From Azoarcus sp. (GTDB lineage Bacteria > Pseudomonadota > Gammaproteobacteria > Burkholderiales > Rhodocyclaceae): 39,456 bases of DNA. Positions 1-8,675 of the stretch are shown here, in pieces (positions within the stretch are counted from its first letter, which is position 1; each line of letters begins with the position of its first letter). Both the position numbers and the translations under genes were made by a program. Below the pieces are notes generated by a model. It ran no database searches. It worked only from the letters and a program-made list of their open reading frames with translations, and was not told where the DNA came from. The DNA is taken from NCBI GenBank assembly GCA_031289095.1, contig JAITQD010000018.1, positions 1 to 39,456 on the forward strand. The letters are read 5' to 3'.

Positions 1-127
1 CTTGAACCTGATGTGCAACTTCTGCTTCCTGCTCACCGTCGTCATCAACCAGCGCCGCCAGCGACAAGAACCCGTATTCCTCAGTAAAAGCTATCCCCGC
101 GCGCGGAAAACCGGACAAAATCGGTAG
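1..127 (+). CDS. Possible C-terminal end of a membrane protein (partial)
   Basis: An open frame enters from the left edge and stops at TAG 125-127. The visible 41 residues begin with a hydrophobic stretch (LNLMCNFCFLLTVVIN), followed by a basic tail rich in Arg, Gln and Lys. That is the pattern of a last membrane helix plus cytoplasmic tail. It would converge with the M16 peptidase gene, leaving a 32-bp gap. No family can be assigned from so little, and a chance open frame is possible. Confidence 0.25.
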   Translation, partial: LNLMCNFCFLLTVVINQRRQRQEPVFLSKSYPRARKTGQNR

Positions 128-159
128 GAGCGAGCAACTCCGCGCGGGAACCCGCCCGA

Positions 160-1449
160 TTATCTCCAATCCCGCCAGGATGGATGGGCGGGATCGCGCA
201 GACCGGCAAGCAGGCGGGTGTCGTCGCGCCACGACAGCCCCGTGCTTTCGAGCTGGCCGATTTCCATTGCCTGCCCCATCAGGGAATCGCGCGAATAAAT
301 GCGCGAGGCCAGTGCCTGTGTCTTGACACGGCTCAGTTCGTCCTCGCTCACGCCTTCGTCGTGGATGCGTCGCACTTCGGCGCGCAGCGCGCTGGCGAGC
401 GCGTCGACGCTCTGCCCGGGCGCGGGGACGCCATCGAGATAGAAGATCGCCGGGCCGCGATTGATGCCGTCGTAACTGGCGCCGACCGAAACCGCGAGGC
501 GCTTTTCACGCACCAGCACGCGGTTGAGGCGCGCGCCGTCATAGCCGTCGAGGATTTCCGCCAGCATTTGCAGGGCATAGGCTTCGCGGTCGTTGCCGGG
601 ATCGCGCAGGGGCGGTGTCCGCCAAGCCATGGCGAGGTAGGGCAGTTCAGCCGGAGCGCGCACGACGGCGGCGCGCGCGCCGCGCTGTTCGGGTTCGTTG
701 CTGATGCGGCGCTCGGGCAGTTTTGCCGGTTTCAGCGCGCCGTAGTGCTGGCGCGCGAGCTTGAACACGGTTTCGTGGTCGACGTCGCCGACCACGACGA
801 TGCAGGCATTGTTGGGGGCGTACCAGCGTTTGTACCAGGTGCGCGCATCCTCGGGGCGTATGGTTTCAAGGTCGGTCATCCAGCCGATGATCGGGTGATG
901 GTAGGGATGGGCCTGGAACACCGCTGCCGACAGTTGCTCGTAGACGAGGGCGCGCGGGCGGTCGTCGGTGCGCAGACGCCGTTCTTCCTTGATGACTTCG
1001 ATTTCGCGTTTGAAATCGTCGTCGGTGAGCGCGAGGTTTTTCATGCGGTCGGCTTCGAGCGCCATGACCTTGCCGAGATGGGCGGGCGGAATCTGCTGGA
1101 AATAGGCGGTATAGTCTCGGCTTGTGAAGGCGTTGTCGCGCCCGCCGAGCGCGGCGACGCGGGCGCTGAATTCGCCGTTGCCGACTTTGCGTGTGCCCTT
1201 GAACATCATGTGTTCGAGGACGTGCGCCACGCCGGTGACGCCTTCCGGTTCATCGACCGAACCGCTGCGGTACCACACCATGTGTACGACGGAGGGGGCG
1301 CGCCGATCCTCGCGTACGACAACCTTCAGGCCGTTGTCGAGGGTTGTCTCGAACGGATTGGCCTGCGCGGGCAGCGCGGCCAGGAATGCCGCGCAGGCGA
1401 GCGCCAGGCGGGAAAAAGTCTGGAGAAACATGGGAGAGGTATGGGGCAT
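160..1449 (-). CDS. Periplasmic zinc peptidase, M16 (pitrilysin) family, short C-terminus
   Basis: The protein has a signal peptide (hydrophobic core LALACAAFLAALPAQA) and then an M16 N-terminal domain. The inverted zinc motif HxxEH reads HVLEH, and a downstream acidic pair in EVIKEERR, about 76 residues later, supplies the third ligand. The second M16 domain follows. It is expected to be a single-chain peptidase working on short peptides in the periplasm. I chose the ATG at 1449 because AGGA lies 7 nt upstream; ATGs at 1464 and 1431 are alternatives. The protein ends at LRDPAHPSWRDWR, where relatives continue for roughly 30-40 residues (from memory), so the C-terminus looks truncated. It is divergent from ftsY. 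Confidence 0.85.
   Translation of the reverse strand: MPHTSPMFLQTFSRLALACAAFLAALPAQANPFETTLDNGLKVVVREDRRAPSVVHMVWYRSGSVDEPEGVTGVAHVLEHMMFKGTRKVGNGEFSARVAALGGRDNAFTSRDYTAYFQQIPPAHLGKVMALEADRMKNLALTDDDFKREIEVIKEERRLRTDDRPRALVYEQLSAAVFQAHPYHHPIIGWMTDLETIRPEDARTWYKRWYAPNNACIVVVGDVDHETVFKLARQHYGALKPAKLPERRISNEPEQRGARAAVVRAPAELPYLAMAWRTPPLRDPGNDREAYALQMLAEILDGYDGARLNRVLVREKRLAVSVGASYDGINRGPAIFYLDGVPAPGQSVDALASALRAEVRRIHDEGVSEDELSRVKTQALASRIYSRDSLMGQAMEIGQLESTGLSWRDDTRLLAGLRDPAHPSWRDWR
169..194. repeat. 8-bp inverted repeat at the 3' end of the M16 gene
   Basis: ATCCCGCC (169-176) and GGCGGGAT (187-194) are perfect inverted copies with a 10-nt spacer. The hairpin lies inside the last codons of the M16 peptidase. 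It could act as a terminator that now overlaps the coding end, but no T-run follows on either strand. Confidence 0.4.
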
Positions 1450-1465
1450 GGGGCCGTCCTGCATC

Positions 1466-1474
1466 TGTTAGAAT
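1466..1474 (+). promoter_or_regulatory. Candidate extended -10 promoter of ftsY
   Basis: TGTTAGAAT fits an extended -10 (TGn plus TAGAAT) about 95 bp upstream of the chosen ftsY start. No convincing -35 box is seen. This is inference from sequence only. Confidence 0.35.
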
Positions 1475-1567
1475 CCGCGCCGTCCGTCGCGCGCCCGATG
1501 AGGCCAGCATCTTAGCCGCATCCCGGGATTTGTGGCGCGTTTCCAAGCTCCTTGTGGCCTTTATTCC

Positions 1568-2608
1568 ATGCTCGGTTTCTTCAAAAAATCTCCCCGGCGC
1601 GACGCCGCCGATCCAGCCGATGCGCCGCCTGTCGCGCCGGACTCGTCCGGGGAAGCGGGCAGCGACGGCAAGACGCCTGCCAAGCGCTCATGGGCCGAGC
1701 GCCTGAAAACGGGCCTGACGCGCACCCGGCAGCAACTGGGCGGCGGTCTGGCGAGCCTGTTCGGGCGGCGCAAAATCGACGAAGACTTGCTCGAAGAACT
1801 CGAATCGACGCTTCTGATGGCCGATTGCGGTGTCGACGTAACGCAATATCTGATCGGCGAATTGCGCACACGCTGGAAAAAGGAACGGCTGGAGACCGCT
1901 GACCAGCTTCAGCGCATGCTCGCCGATGGCCTGTATGAAATCGTTGCACCGCTTGAGACGGAACCCGATTTTTCCGGCCACAAGCCCTACATCATCATGC
2001 TGGCCGGGGTGAACGGCTCCGGCAAGACGACCTCCATCGGCAAACTCACCCGGTATTTCCAGTCGCATGGCAAAAGTGTGCTGCTGGCGGCGGGCGACAC
2101 CTTCCGCGCCGCTGCGCGCGAGCAGCTAATGGCCTGGGGCGAACGCAGCGGCGTGACGGTGGTTGCGCAGGACGGGGGCGATGCCGCTGCGGTGATTTTC
2201 GATGCGATCAACGCGGCGCGGGCGCGCGGCATCGACATCGTGCTTGCCGATACGGCGGGGCGGCTGCCGACCCAGTTGCATCTGATGGAGGAAATCGCCA
2301 AGGTGCGGCGGGTGATTGCCAAGGCCGAGCCGGGCGGCCCGCACGAAGTCATGCTCGTGCTCGACGCCAATATCGGCCAGAACGCGCTCGCCCAGGTCAA
2401 GGCGTTCGATGCCGCCGTCGGTGTGACCGGCCTCGTGCTCACCAAGCTCGACGGCACCGCCAAGGGCGGCGTGGTGGCGGCCATCGCGCGCCAGTGCCCG
2501 AAACCCCTGCGCTTCATTGGCGTGGGCGAGGGTATCGACGACCTGCAACCATTCCGGGCGCGCGAATTCGTCGATGCGCTCTTCGATCCGGTGGGTGAAA
2601 CGACATGA
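1568..2608 (+). CDS. ftsY: Signal recognition particle receptor FtsY
   Basis: FtsY is the SRP receptor GTPase that docks ribosome-SRP complexes at the inner membrane. The 346-residue product has a short variable N-terminal region with a basic start (MLGFFKKSPRR), a helical N domain at about 55-130, and a G domain. The G-domain motifs are GVNGSGKTT (147-155), DTFRAAAREQL (177-187), DTAGR (228-232) and TKLD (292-295). The ATG at 1568 gives the usual FtsY opening; a GTG at 1532 in the same frame would add 12 unlikely residues. The stop overlaps the ftsE start (ATGA), so the two are translationally coupled. The acidic A domain is short compared with E. coli, as is common outside Enterobacteriaceae. 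Confidence 0.96.
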   Translation: MLGFFKKSPRRDAADPADAPPVAPDSSGEAGSDGKTPAKRSWAERLKTGLTRTRQQLGGGLASLFGRRKIDEDLLEELESTLLMADCGVDVTQYLIGELRTRWKKERLETADQLQRMLADGLYEIVAPLETEPDFSGHKPYIIMLAGVNGSGKTTSIGKLTRYFQSHGKSVLLAAGDTFRAAAREQLMAWGERSGVTVVAQDGGDAAAVIFDAINAARARGIDIVLADTAGRLPTQLHLMEEIAKVRRVIAKAEPGGPHEVMLVLDANIGQNALAQVKAFDAAVGVTGLVLTKLDGTAKGGVVAAIARQCPKPLRFIGVGEGIDDLQPFRAREFVDALFDPVGETT

Positions 2609-3261
2609 TCGTTTTCGACAACGTGGTCAAGCACTACCCAGGCGGCTACCTGGCTCTCGACGGGATCAGCCTCCAGATCGCTCCCGGCGAGTTCGTGGTG
2701 CTGTCGGGGCATTCGGGCGCGGGCAAGAGCACGCTTCTGAAACTCATCCCGGCCATCGAGCGCCCGAGTGCCGGAACGGTGCGAATCAACGATCAGGACG
2801 TCTCGCGCCTGCCGCGCCGGGCGATTCCCTACCTGCGGCGCAACATCGGCTTGGTCTTGCAGGAAAACCACTTGCTGTATGACCGTCCGGTGTACGACAA
2901 CATCATGCTGCCGCTCATCATCAACGGCCATCCGCCGGGTGACGCGGCCAAACGGGTGATGGCGGCGCTTGATCGTGTCGGGCTGCACGGGCGGGAAAAG
3001 GAATTTCCCGCCGGTCTCTCCGGCGGCGAACAGCAACGGGTGTCGATTGCGCGCGCCTTTGTCAACCGGCCTTCGATCCTGATCGCCGACGAACCCACCG
3101 CCCACCTCGATCCGGCCTACGCGGCAGAGATCGCCGAGCTTTTCAAGTCGTTCAACAGCGCTGGCGTCACCGTGCTGGTGGTGACGCACGACGTGTCGCT
3201 GTTCCGGCACTGGCAGCCGCGGCGCATCGCGCTCGCGCACGGACGGCTGATGGAGGAATGA
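2605..3261 (+). CDS. ftsE: Cell division ATP-binding protein FtsE
   Basis: FtsE is the ABC ATPase that, with FtsX, relays divisome signals to septal peptidoglycan hydrolases at the inner membrane. The 218-residue protein shows Walker A GHSGAGKST (35-43), the ABC signature LSGGEQQR (138-145) and Walker B ILIADEP (158-164), then the D-loop AHLD. The start ATG overlaps the ftsY stop by 4 bp, and the FtsE stop overlaps the ftsX start by 4 bp, so the three genes form a coupled operon. Length and motifs are normal for the family. Confidence 0.96.
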   Translation: MIVFDNVVKHYPGGYLALDGISLQIAPGEFVVLSGHSGAGKSTLLKLIPAIERPSAGTVRINDQDVSRLPRRAIPYLRRNIGLVLQENHLLYDRPVYDNIMLPLIINGHPPGDAAKRVMAALDRVGLHGREKEFPAGLSGGEQQRVSIARAFVNRPSILIADEPTAHLDPAYAAEIAELFKSFNSAGVTVLVVTHDVSLFRHWQPRRIALAHGRLMEE

Positions 3262-4157
3262 TGCGCAACTGGTTCTATCTTCATTCGCGCGCTTTCGTAC
3301 AGGCCCTGAGACGCCTCGGTAGCCAGCCGCTCGGGACGCTCCTGTCTGCGCTGGTGATGGGCATTGCGCTGGCGCTGCCGGCGGGCGGCTACATTCTGCT
3401 CGACAACGTGGCCATGTTGGCGCGCGGGGTGTCGGGCACGCCCGAAATCAGCATCTTTCTCGACGACAAGGCGGAACCGGCCAGGATCGCAGCCATTCAG
3501 CGCAACCTCAAGGCCGAACCGAATCTGGCAAGCTTCCGCTTTGTGCCGCGCGACGAGGCATTGCGCCAGCTCGAAAACAACGGCCTCGGCGATGTGCTCG
3601 GCGGCATTGCTTCCAACCCCTTGCCCGATGCTTTTGTCGTTACCCTGCGCGGCGACGATCCGGAATTGTTCGAGACGCTGTCGGCGCAACTGCGGGGCTG
3701 GCCCGGCGTGGCGCACGTCCAGCTCGATTCGGCCTGGGTCGCGCGCCTTGCCGCCTTGCTTGCGCTGGGGCGCGTGGTCGTGCTGGTGCTGGCGGTGCTG
3801 CTCGGGTTGGCGCTGGTCATCGTGACCTTCAACACCATTCGCCTGCAAATCCTCACCCAGAAAAGCGAGATCGAAGTGAGCCGTCTCCTGGGGGCCACCG
3901 ACAGTTTCATCCGCCGCCCGTTTTACTGGTTTGGCAGCCTGCAAGGCGTGCTCGGCGGCCTGATTGCCCTGGGCGCGGTGTGGGCGGGCGTGGAAGCGCT
4001 GACCGAGCCGGTGACGAAAGTGGCCGAAGCCTACGGTGCAGCGATCATGCTCACCGGCCCCGGTTGGCTGGAGTCGTTGGCGACGGTCGCCTTTGCCGCC
4101 GCGCTGGGCTGGCTGGGCGCGGCGATCTCGGTGCGCCGGCACTTGGCGGCAGCGTGA
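3258..4157 (+). CDS. ftsX: Cell division protein FtsX
   Basis: FtsX is the membrane partner of FtsE. The 299-residue protein has a first transmembrane helix at about residues 22-44 and a large periplasmic domain that would contact hydrolase activators (EnvC-like). Three more helices follow at about 167-190, 220-245 and 265-288, giving the four-helix FtsX/MacB-type permease layout. The start is coupled to ftsE by ATGA. The stop overlaps the GTG start of the following amidase gene (GTGA, 4154-4157), an unusual tight link to a metabolic enzyme. No rpoH gene follows, although it often does in proteobacteria. Confidence 0.94.
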   Translation: MMRNWFYLHSRAFVQALRRLGSQPLGTLLSALVMGIALALPAGGYILLDNVAMLARGVSGTPEISIFLDDKAEPARIAAIQRNLKAEPNLASFRFVPRDEALRQLENNGLGDVLGGIASNPLPDAFVVTLRGDDPELFETLSAQLRGWPGVAHVQLDSAWVARLAALLALGRVVVLVLAVLLGLALVIVTFNTIRLQILTQKSEIEVSRLLGATDSFIRRPFYWFGSLQGVLGGLIALGAVWAGVEALTEPVTKVAEAYGAAIMLTGPGWLESLATVAFAAALGWLGAAISVRRHLAAA

Positions 4158-4957
4158 CCTTCGGCATCGCTGCCCTTCAGACTGTTTCCGGCCCCGATCC
4201 GGTGGCCAACCTCGCCGTGGCGGGCGATCTGATCGCCGCCGCTGCCGATGCGGGCGCGCGCCTCGTTGCGCTGCCGGAATACTTCGCGCTGATGTCGGGG
4301 GACGAAACCGCCAGATTGCGCGCGGCGGAGCGGGATGGCGAGGGGCCGATCCAGGATTTCCTGCGCGAAGCCGCCGCGCGGCGCGGGGTGTGGATCGTCG
4401 GTGGCACTCTGCCGCTCGTGGCCGATGCGCCGGGCAAAATGCGCAACGTCGCGCTGGTCTATGACGATCGGGGCGAGCGCGTGGCGCGTTACGACAAAAT
4501 CCACCTGTTCGATTTTGCCCGTGGCGACGAACGCTATGCCGAATCCGACGCCATCGAGGCGGGCGAGCGCGTGACGTGTTTCGATGCGCCTTGCGGGCGT
4601 GTCGGCCTGGCGGTGTGCTACGACCTGCGCTTTCCCGAACTTTTCCGCGCCATGGGCGAAGTCGATCTCATCGTCTTGCCGGCGGCCTTCACTTACACTA
4701 CGGGGCAGGCGCACTGGGAAGTGCTGCTGCGTGCGCGGGCCATCGAAAACCAGTGTTACCTGCTGGCGGCGGCTCAGGGCGGGCGGCATCCGCATGGCCG
4801 TCGCACCTGGGGACACAGCATGATTATCGACCCGTGGGGCGACGTCCTCGCCCGCCGCGCCGAAGGGACAGGGGCGGCGATGGCCGTGCTCGATCCCGCC
4901 CGCATCGCCGAAATCCGCCAGAGCCTGCCAGCCCTGCGCCACCGCCGCTTGCCATGA
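4154..4957 (+). CDS. Carbon-nitrogen hydrolase, Nit1/deaminated glutathione amidase type
   Basis: This is a 267-residue member of the nitrilase superfamily. The Glu-Lys-Cys triad is visible as E42 (ALPEYFALM), K115 (YDKIHLFD) and C155 (AVCYDLRFPELF). KIHLFD and CYDLRFPEL are typical of the Nit1/NitFhit branch, whose studied members hydrolyse deaminated glutathione to alpha-ketoglutarate and Cys-Gly. Function here is inferred by family. The GTG at 4154 overlaps the ftsX stop and gives a normal N-terminus (TFGIAALQT); an upstream in-frame extension lies wholly inside ftsX and is rejected. Its stop overlaps a possible ATG (4954) of tldD, so amidase and TldD are probably co-translated. Confidence 0.9.
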   Translation: MTFGIAALQTVSGPDPVANLAVAGDLIAAAADAGARLVALPEYFALMSGDETARLRAAERDGEGPIQDFLREAAARRGVWIVGGTLPLVADAPGKMRNVALVYDDRGERVARYDKIHLFDFARGDERYAESDAIEAGERVTCFDAPCGRVGLAVCYDLRFPELFRAMGEVDLIVLPAAFTYTTGQAHWEVLLRARAIENQCYLLAAAQGGRHPHGRRTWGHSMIIDPWGDVLARRAEGTGAAMAVLDPARIAEIRQSLPALRHRRLP

Positions 4958-4983
4958 CAACCGACTCCCCGACTGGACACACG

Positions 4984-6423
4984 ATGACGAAGAACGCGCT
5001 CAAGGTCGCAGACCGTTACCTGCTTTCCTCCCGCGACCTGGGACGGGAAGAAATCGAAAAGGTCTTCCGCAAACTGATGCGGCACGACATCGACTATAGC
5101 GATCTCTACTTCCAGTACAGCCGCACCGAGGGCTGGAGCCTGGAAGAAGGCATCGTCAAGTCGGGCAGTTTCGACATCGAGGAAGGGGTGGGCGTGCGCG
5201 CGGTGAGCGGCGAAAAAACCGCCTTCGCCTATTCCGACGATATTTCGCTTGCCGCGCTCACCGACGCCGCCCGCGCTACGCGCGCCATCGCCGACGCGGG
5301 CAAGAAGCGGCGGGTGGCAATCAAGCCCCGCAAATCGCCGCACCGCCTTTACCGCGCCGACGACCCGCTTGCCTCGCTCGACGACACCGCCAAGGTGCGT
5401 CTGCTCGAACGGCTGGAACAGTTCGCCCGCGCCGCCGATCCTCGGGTGACGCAGGCGATGGCCTACCTGGCCGGATCGTGGGAAGTGGTGCTAATCGCGC
5501 GCAGCGACGGGCACATGGCCGCCGACGTGCGCCCGCTGGTGCGGGTGTCCCTGAGCGTCATCATGGAAGCCGATGGCCGGCGCGAGCAGGGTAGCGCCGG
5601 CGGTGGTGGGCGTTGCGACTACAGCTACTTCACCGACGAACGCCTGCGCGACTACGCGCTTGCCGCCGTTCATCAGGCCAGCGTCAACCTTGACGCCGCA
5701 CCGGCCCCGGCAGGCGTCATGACCGTGGTGCTGGGGCCAGGCTGGCCGGGCATCCTGCTGCACGAGGCAATCGGGCACGGCCTGGAAGGCGACTTCAACC
5801 GCAAGGGCAGTTCGGCCTTCGCGGGCCGCATCGGCCAGCAGGTCGCGGCGCGCGGCGTCACCGTGGTCGATGACGGCTCCCTGCCGGATCGGCGCGGTTC
5901 GCTCACCATCGACGACGAAGGCAACCCCGGTGCGCGCACCGTGCTGATCGAGGACGGCATCCTCGTCGGCTACATGCAGGACATGCTGAATGCCCGCCTG
6001 ATGGACATGCCCCCCACCGGCAACGGGCGGCGCGAATCCTATGCCCACCTGCCTCTACCGCGCATGACCAACACCTTCATGCTCAATGGCGGGTGCGATC
6101 CGGGCGAGATTGTCAAATCGGTGAAGAAAGGGCTGTATGCGGTCAATTTCGGCGGCGGTCAGGTCGACATCACCTCGGGCAAGTTCGTCTTCTCCACCGC
6201 CGAGGCGTACCTGATCGAGAACGGCAAAGTGACTCGCCCGGTCAAGGGCGCCACCCTGATCGGCAACGGCCCGGACGTGCTGACCCGCGTGAGCCTGATC
6301 GGCAACGACATGGCGCTCGATCCCGGCGTCGGCACCTGCGGCAAGGACGGGCAGAGCGTGCCCGTGGGCGTCGGGCAGCCGACCTTGCGCATCGACGGAC
6401 TGACGGTGGGCGGGACGGCCTGA
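4984..6423 (+). CDS. tldD: Metalloprotease TldD
   Basis: TldD forms a heterodimer with TldE/PmbA that degrades unfolded peptides and, in some species, processes microcin or CcdA-type substrates in the cytoplasm. From the ATG at 4984 the product is 479 residues, close to the E. coli length. The conserved N-terminal stretch LYFQYSRTEGW and the metal site HEAIGH (H260, E261, H265) are present, as is the C-terminal Cys region GVGTCGKDGQS. An ATG at 4954 overlapping the preceding stop would add 10 residues and is a real alternative; neither start has a clear ribosome-binding site. The TldE partner is not in this window. Confidence 0.94.
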   Translation: MTKNALKVADRYLLSSRDLGREEIEKVFRKLMRHDIDYSDLYFQYSRTEGWSLEEGIVKSGSFDIEEGVGVRAVSGEKTAFAYSDDISLAALTDAARATRAIADAGKKRRVAIKPRKSPHRLYRADDPLASLDDTAKVRLLERLEQFARAADPRVTQAMAYLAGSWEVVLIARSDGHMAADVRPLVRVSLSVIMEADGRREQGSAGGGGRCDYSYFTDERLRDYALAAVHQASVNLDAAPAPAGVMTVVLGPGWPGILLHEAIGHGLEGDFNRKGSSAFAGRIGQQVAARGVTVVDDGSLPDRRGSLTIDDEGNPGARTVLIEDGILVGYMQDMLNARLMDMPPTGNGRRESYAHLPLPRMTNTFMLNGGCDPGEIVKSVKKGLYAVNFGGGQVDITSGKFVFSTAEAYLIENGKVTRPVKGATLIGNGPDVLTRVSLIGNDMALDPGVGTCGKDGQSVPVGVGQPTLRIDGLTVGGTA

Positions 6424-6463
6424 GCGCCTGGCGATGGTTTCATGCGGGCTGAATCGAAACGTG

Positions 6464-6472
6464 TGTTAGATT
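6464..6472 (+). promoter_or_regulatory. Candidate extended -10 promoter of the corC-like gene
   Basis: TGTTAGATT has the extended -10 form and lies about 65 bp before the start codon. It sits between inverted copies AAACGTG (6457-6463) and CACGTTT (6483-6489), which could be an operator. Prediction only. Confidence 0.3.
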
Positions 6473-6535
6473 GATGCCTCTGCACGTTTAACGTTTCCGC
6501 GCGGATCGGCTTGGGCCTCATGCGCGGACATTGCA

Positions 6536-7879
6536 ATGGAAATATTCTTTCTCGTTGTCCTGATTTTCATCAATGGCGTTTTCGCCATGTCCGAAATTGC
6601 GCTGCTGACGGCCCGACGCGCCCGGCTCGTCAAGTTGGCCGAGGAAGGGGACGCCTCAGCCAAGATCGCGGTTGCCCTCGGTGAGGAACCCACCCGTTTC
6701 CTGTCGACCATCCAGATCGGCATCACCTCCATCGGTATCCTGAGCGGCATCGTTGGCGAAGCAGCGCTGGCCGCGCCGATTTCCGGCTGGCTGCGCGAAC
6801 TCGGTCTCGAACAGCGCACCGGCGAAATCACCGCCACGGCGATTGCGGTGGTGCTGATTACCTACGTGTCGATCGTCATCGGCGAACTCGTGCCCAAGCG
6901 CGTTGGCCAGCTCAACCCCGAAAGCATCGCCCGTCGCGTGGCGCGCCCCATGTACGCGCTGGCGCTTGTCTCTCGCCCCGCCGTGCGCATGTTGTCGGGG
7001 TCGACCACGCTGCTGCTGCGCCTGCTGGGCCTGCGCGACGAAAAAGCGCCGGGCGTCACCGAGGAGGAAATCCACGCCCTGCTCGAAGAAGGCTCGGAGA
7101 GCGGCATCATCGAGAAGAACGAGCACGCCATGGTGCGCAACCTCTTTCGCCTCGACGACCGCCAGATCGGCTCGCTGATGGTGCCGCGCTCGGACATCGT
7201 CTGGCTCGACACCGAACGGCCCCTGGAAGAAAACCTCGCCTGCATGGCCGAATCGGAACATTCGCGCTTTCCCGTGTGCCGGGGCGGGCTGGAAGAAATC
7301 CTCGGCATCATCTCCAGCAAGCAGCTTTTCAACCAGACCCTCAAGGGCGGCGCGCCCGACATCACCCGCCAGTTGCAAAGCCCGGTCTACGTGCCCGAAT
7401 CGCTCACCGGGCTGGAACTGCTCGAACAGTTCCGCGCCTCCAGTTCGCAGATGGTGTTCGTCGTCGACGAATACGGCGAAGTGCAGGGGCTGGTGGCGTT
7501 ACAGGACGTCATGGAAGCCGTTACCGGCGAATTCCGCCCCGACCGGCAGGAAGACGCCTGGGCCGTGCAGCGCGAGGACGGCTCCTTGCTGCTTGACGGC
7601 CTCATTCCCCTGCCCGAACTCAAGGATCTGCTCACGCTCAAGGAAACGCCCGGCGAAGAAAGAGGGCGCTACAACACCTTGTCCGGCATGGTCATGTGGC
7701 TGCTCGGACGCTTGCCGCGCACTGGGGATATCGTTGTCTGGGAAAGATGGCGGCTCGAAGTCGTCGACCTCGACGGCAAGCGCATCGACAAGGTGCTGGC
7801 GAGCCGCCTGCCCGAACCGGAGGAGGGCGTCCCCGCCGCCGATGCGCCGGAAAACCCTGCCGGCTGGAACGGTTCCTGA
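6536..7879 (+). CDS. CNNM/CorC-HlyC family membrane transporter (PaeA/YtfL-like)
   Basis: The 447-residue protein opens with a DUF21/CNNM membrane domain. Its first helix is at residues 2-22, with further helices near 60-80, 100-120 and 145-165. A cytosolic CBS pair follows (about 205-335), then a C-terminal CorC_HlyC domain (about 345-430). The architecture and length match E. coli YtfL/PaeA, linked to polyamine export; other relatives are linked to Mg2+/Co2+ efflux. The substrate cannot be decided from sequence. It is probably transcribed separately from tldD (112-bp gap with a candidate promoter) and ends just before a strong terminator. Confidence 0.9.
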   Translation: MEIFFLVVLIFINGVFAMSEIALLTARRARLVKLAEEGDASAKIAVALGEEPTRFLSTIQIGITSIGILSGIVGEAALAAPISGWLRELGLEQRTGEITATAIAVVLITYVSIVIGELVPKRVGQLNPESIARRVARPMYALALVSRPAVRMLSGSTTLLLRLLGLRDEKAPGVTEEEIHALLEEGSESGIIEKNEHAMVRNLFRLDDRQIGSLMVPRSDIVWLDTERPLEENLACMAESEHSRFPVCRGGLEEILGIISSKQLFNQTLKGGAPDITRQLQSPVYVPESLTGLELLEQFRASSSQMVFVVDEYGEVQGLVALQDVMEAVTGEFRPDRQEDAWAVQREDGSLLLDGLIPLPELKDLLTLKETPGEERGRYNTLSGMVMWLLGRLPRTGDIVVWERWRLEVVDLDGKRIDKVLASRLPEPEEGVPAADAPENPAGWNGS

Positions 7880-7883
7880 AAAG

Positions 7884-7908
7884 AAAACGGCTCCAAGGAG
7901 CCGTTTTT
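7884..7908. terminator. Bidirectional Rho-independent terminator
   Basis: AAAACGGCTCC-AA-GGAGCCGTTTTT forms a perfect GC stem with A/T tracts on both sides. It lies 5 bp after the corC-like stop and 27 bp from the stop of the convergent Bax-inhibitor gene, so it can terminate both transcripts. Confidence 0.9.
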
Positions 7909-7934
7909 GCATTGCGCGGTAAAAACCTTTTTCG

Positions 7935-8600
7935 TCAATCGTCGCCGCTGAATGCACCCAGCAGATGCAGCAGGCTCATGAAAAGGTTGTAGATCGACAC
8001 GTACAGCGTGACGGTCGCCATGATGTAATTGGTTTCGCCGCCGTGGATGATCGCGCTCGTCTGATACAGGATGAGACCCGAGGAGATCAGGACGAAAGCC
8101 GCTGAAACCGCCAGCGACAGGGCCGACATGTCGAAGAAGATTGCCGCCAGTCCGGCAAAGAAAGCCACCAGCGCGCCCACGAACAGGAAGCCGCCCATGA
8201 AGGAGAAATCCTTGCGGCTGTAAAGCGCATAGGCCGACAGCGCGAAAAAGATGAACGCGGTGGCCCCCAGCGCCTGCATCACCAGTTGGCTGCCGTGCGG
8301 CGTGGCGAGATAGAACGACAGGATCGGCCCCAGCGTCGCGCCCATGAAGCCGGTGAGCGCGAACACGCACACCACGCCCGCAGCGCTGTTGCGCAGTTTG
8401 GTGGTGAGAAAAAGCAGCGCGAAATAGCCGATGAGCGTCACCCAGGGGCCGAAATACGGGAGTTGGAAGACCATCGACAGGCTGGCCGTCACGGCGGAAA
8501 ACGCAAGGGTCAGCGCGAGCAGGGTGTAGGTGTTGCGAATCAACCGGTTCGTTGCCAGTGTGGAAGTCTGGCTCTGGCCCAGGGTTTGAATGTTTTCCAT
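7935..8600 (-). CDS. Bax inhibitor-1/YccA family membrane protein
   Basis: This 221-residue protein has seven predicted hydrophobic segments and a short hydrophilic N-terminus, typical of bacterial BI-1/TMBIM proteins. Relatives include YccA (an FtsH modulator) and YetJ (a pH-dependent calcium channel). The motif-like stretch GFMGATLGP and the acidic C-terminal end (FSGDD) fit the family. AAGGAG lies 9 nt upstream of the ATG, supporting this start. The physiological role here is not determinable. It lies downstream of the small HPF-like gene on the same strand with a 75-bp gap. Confidence 0.92.
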   Translation of the reverse strand: MENIQTLGQSQTSTLATNRLIRNTYTLLALTLAFSAVTASLSMVFQLPYFGPWVTLIGYFALLFLTTKLRNSAAGVVCVFALTGFMGATLGPILSFYLATPHGSQLVMQALGATAFIFFALSAYALYSRKDFSFMGGFLFVGALVAFFAGLAAIFFDMSALSLAVSAAFVLISSGLILYQTSAIIHGGETNYIMATVTLYVSIYNLFMSLLHLLGAFSGDD

Positions 8601-8675
8601 CTTCGGGAGCTCCTTGAATTCGCTCTAGCATTACAGGTTTGCACAAAGTTGCGCTTGTCGACTGTAGCAAATCTG

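Noticed and set aside
184-1515. Open frame on the plus strand opposite the M16 peptidase
   Set aside because: Protein has no family features, whereas the minus strand carries a signal peptide and HVLEH.
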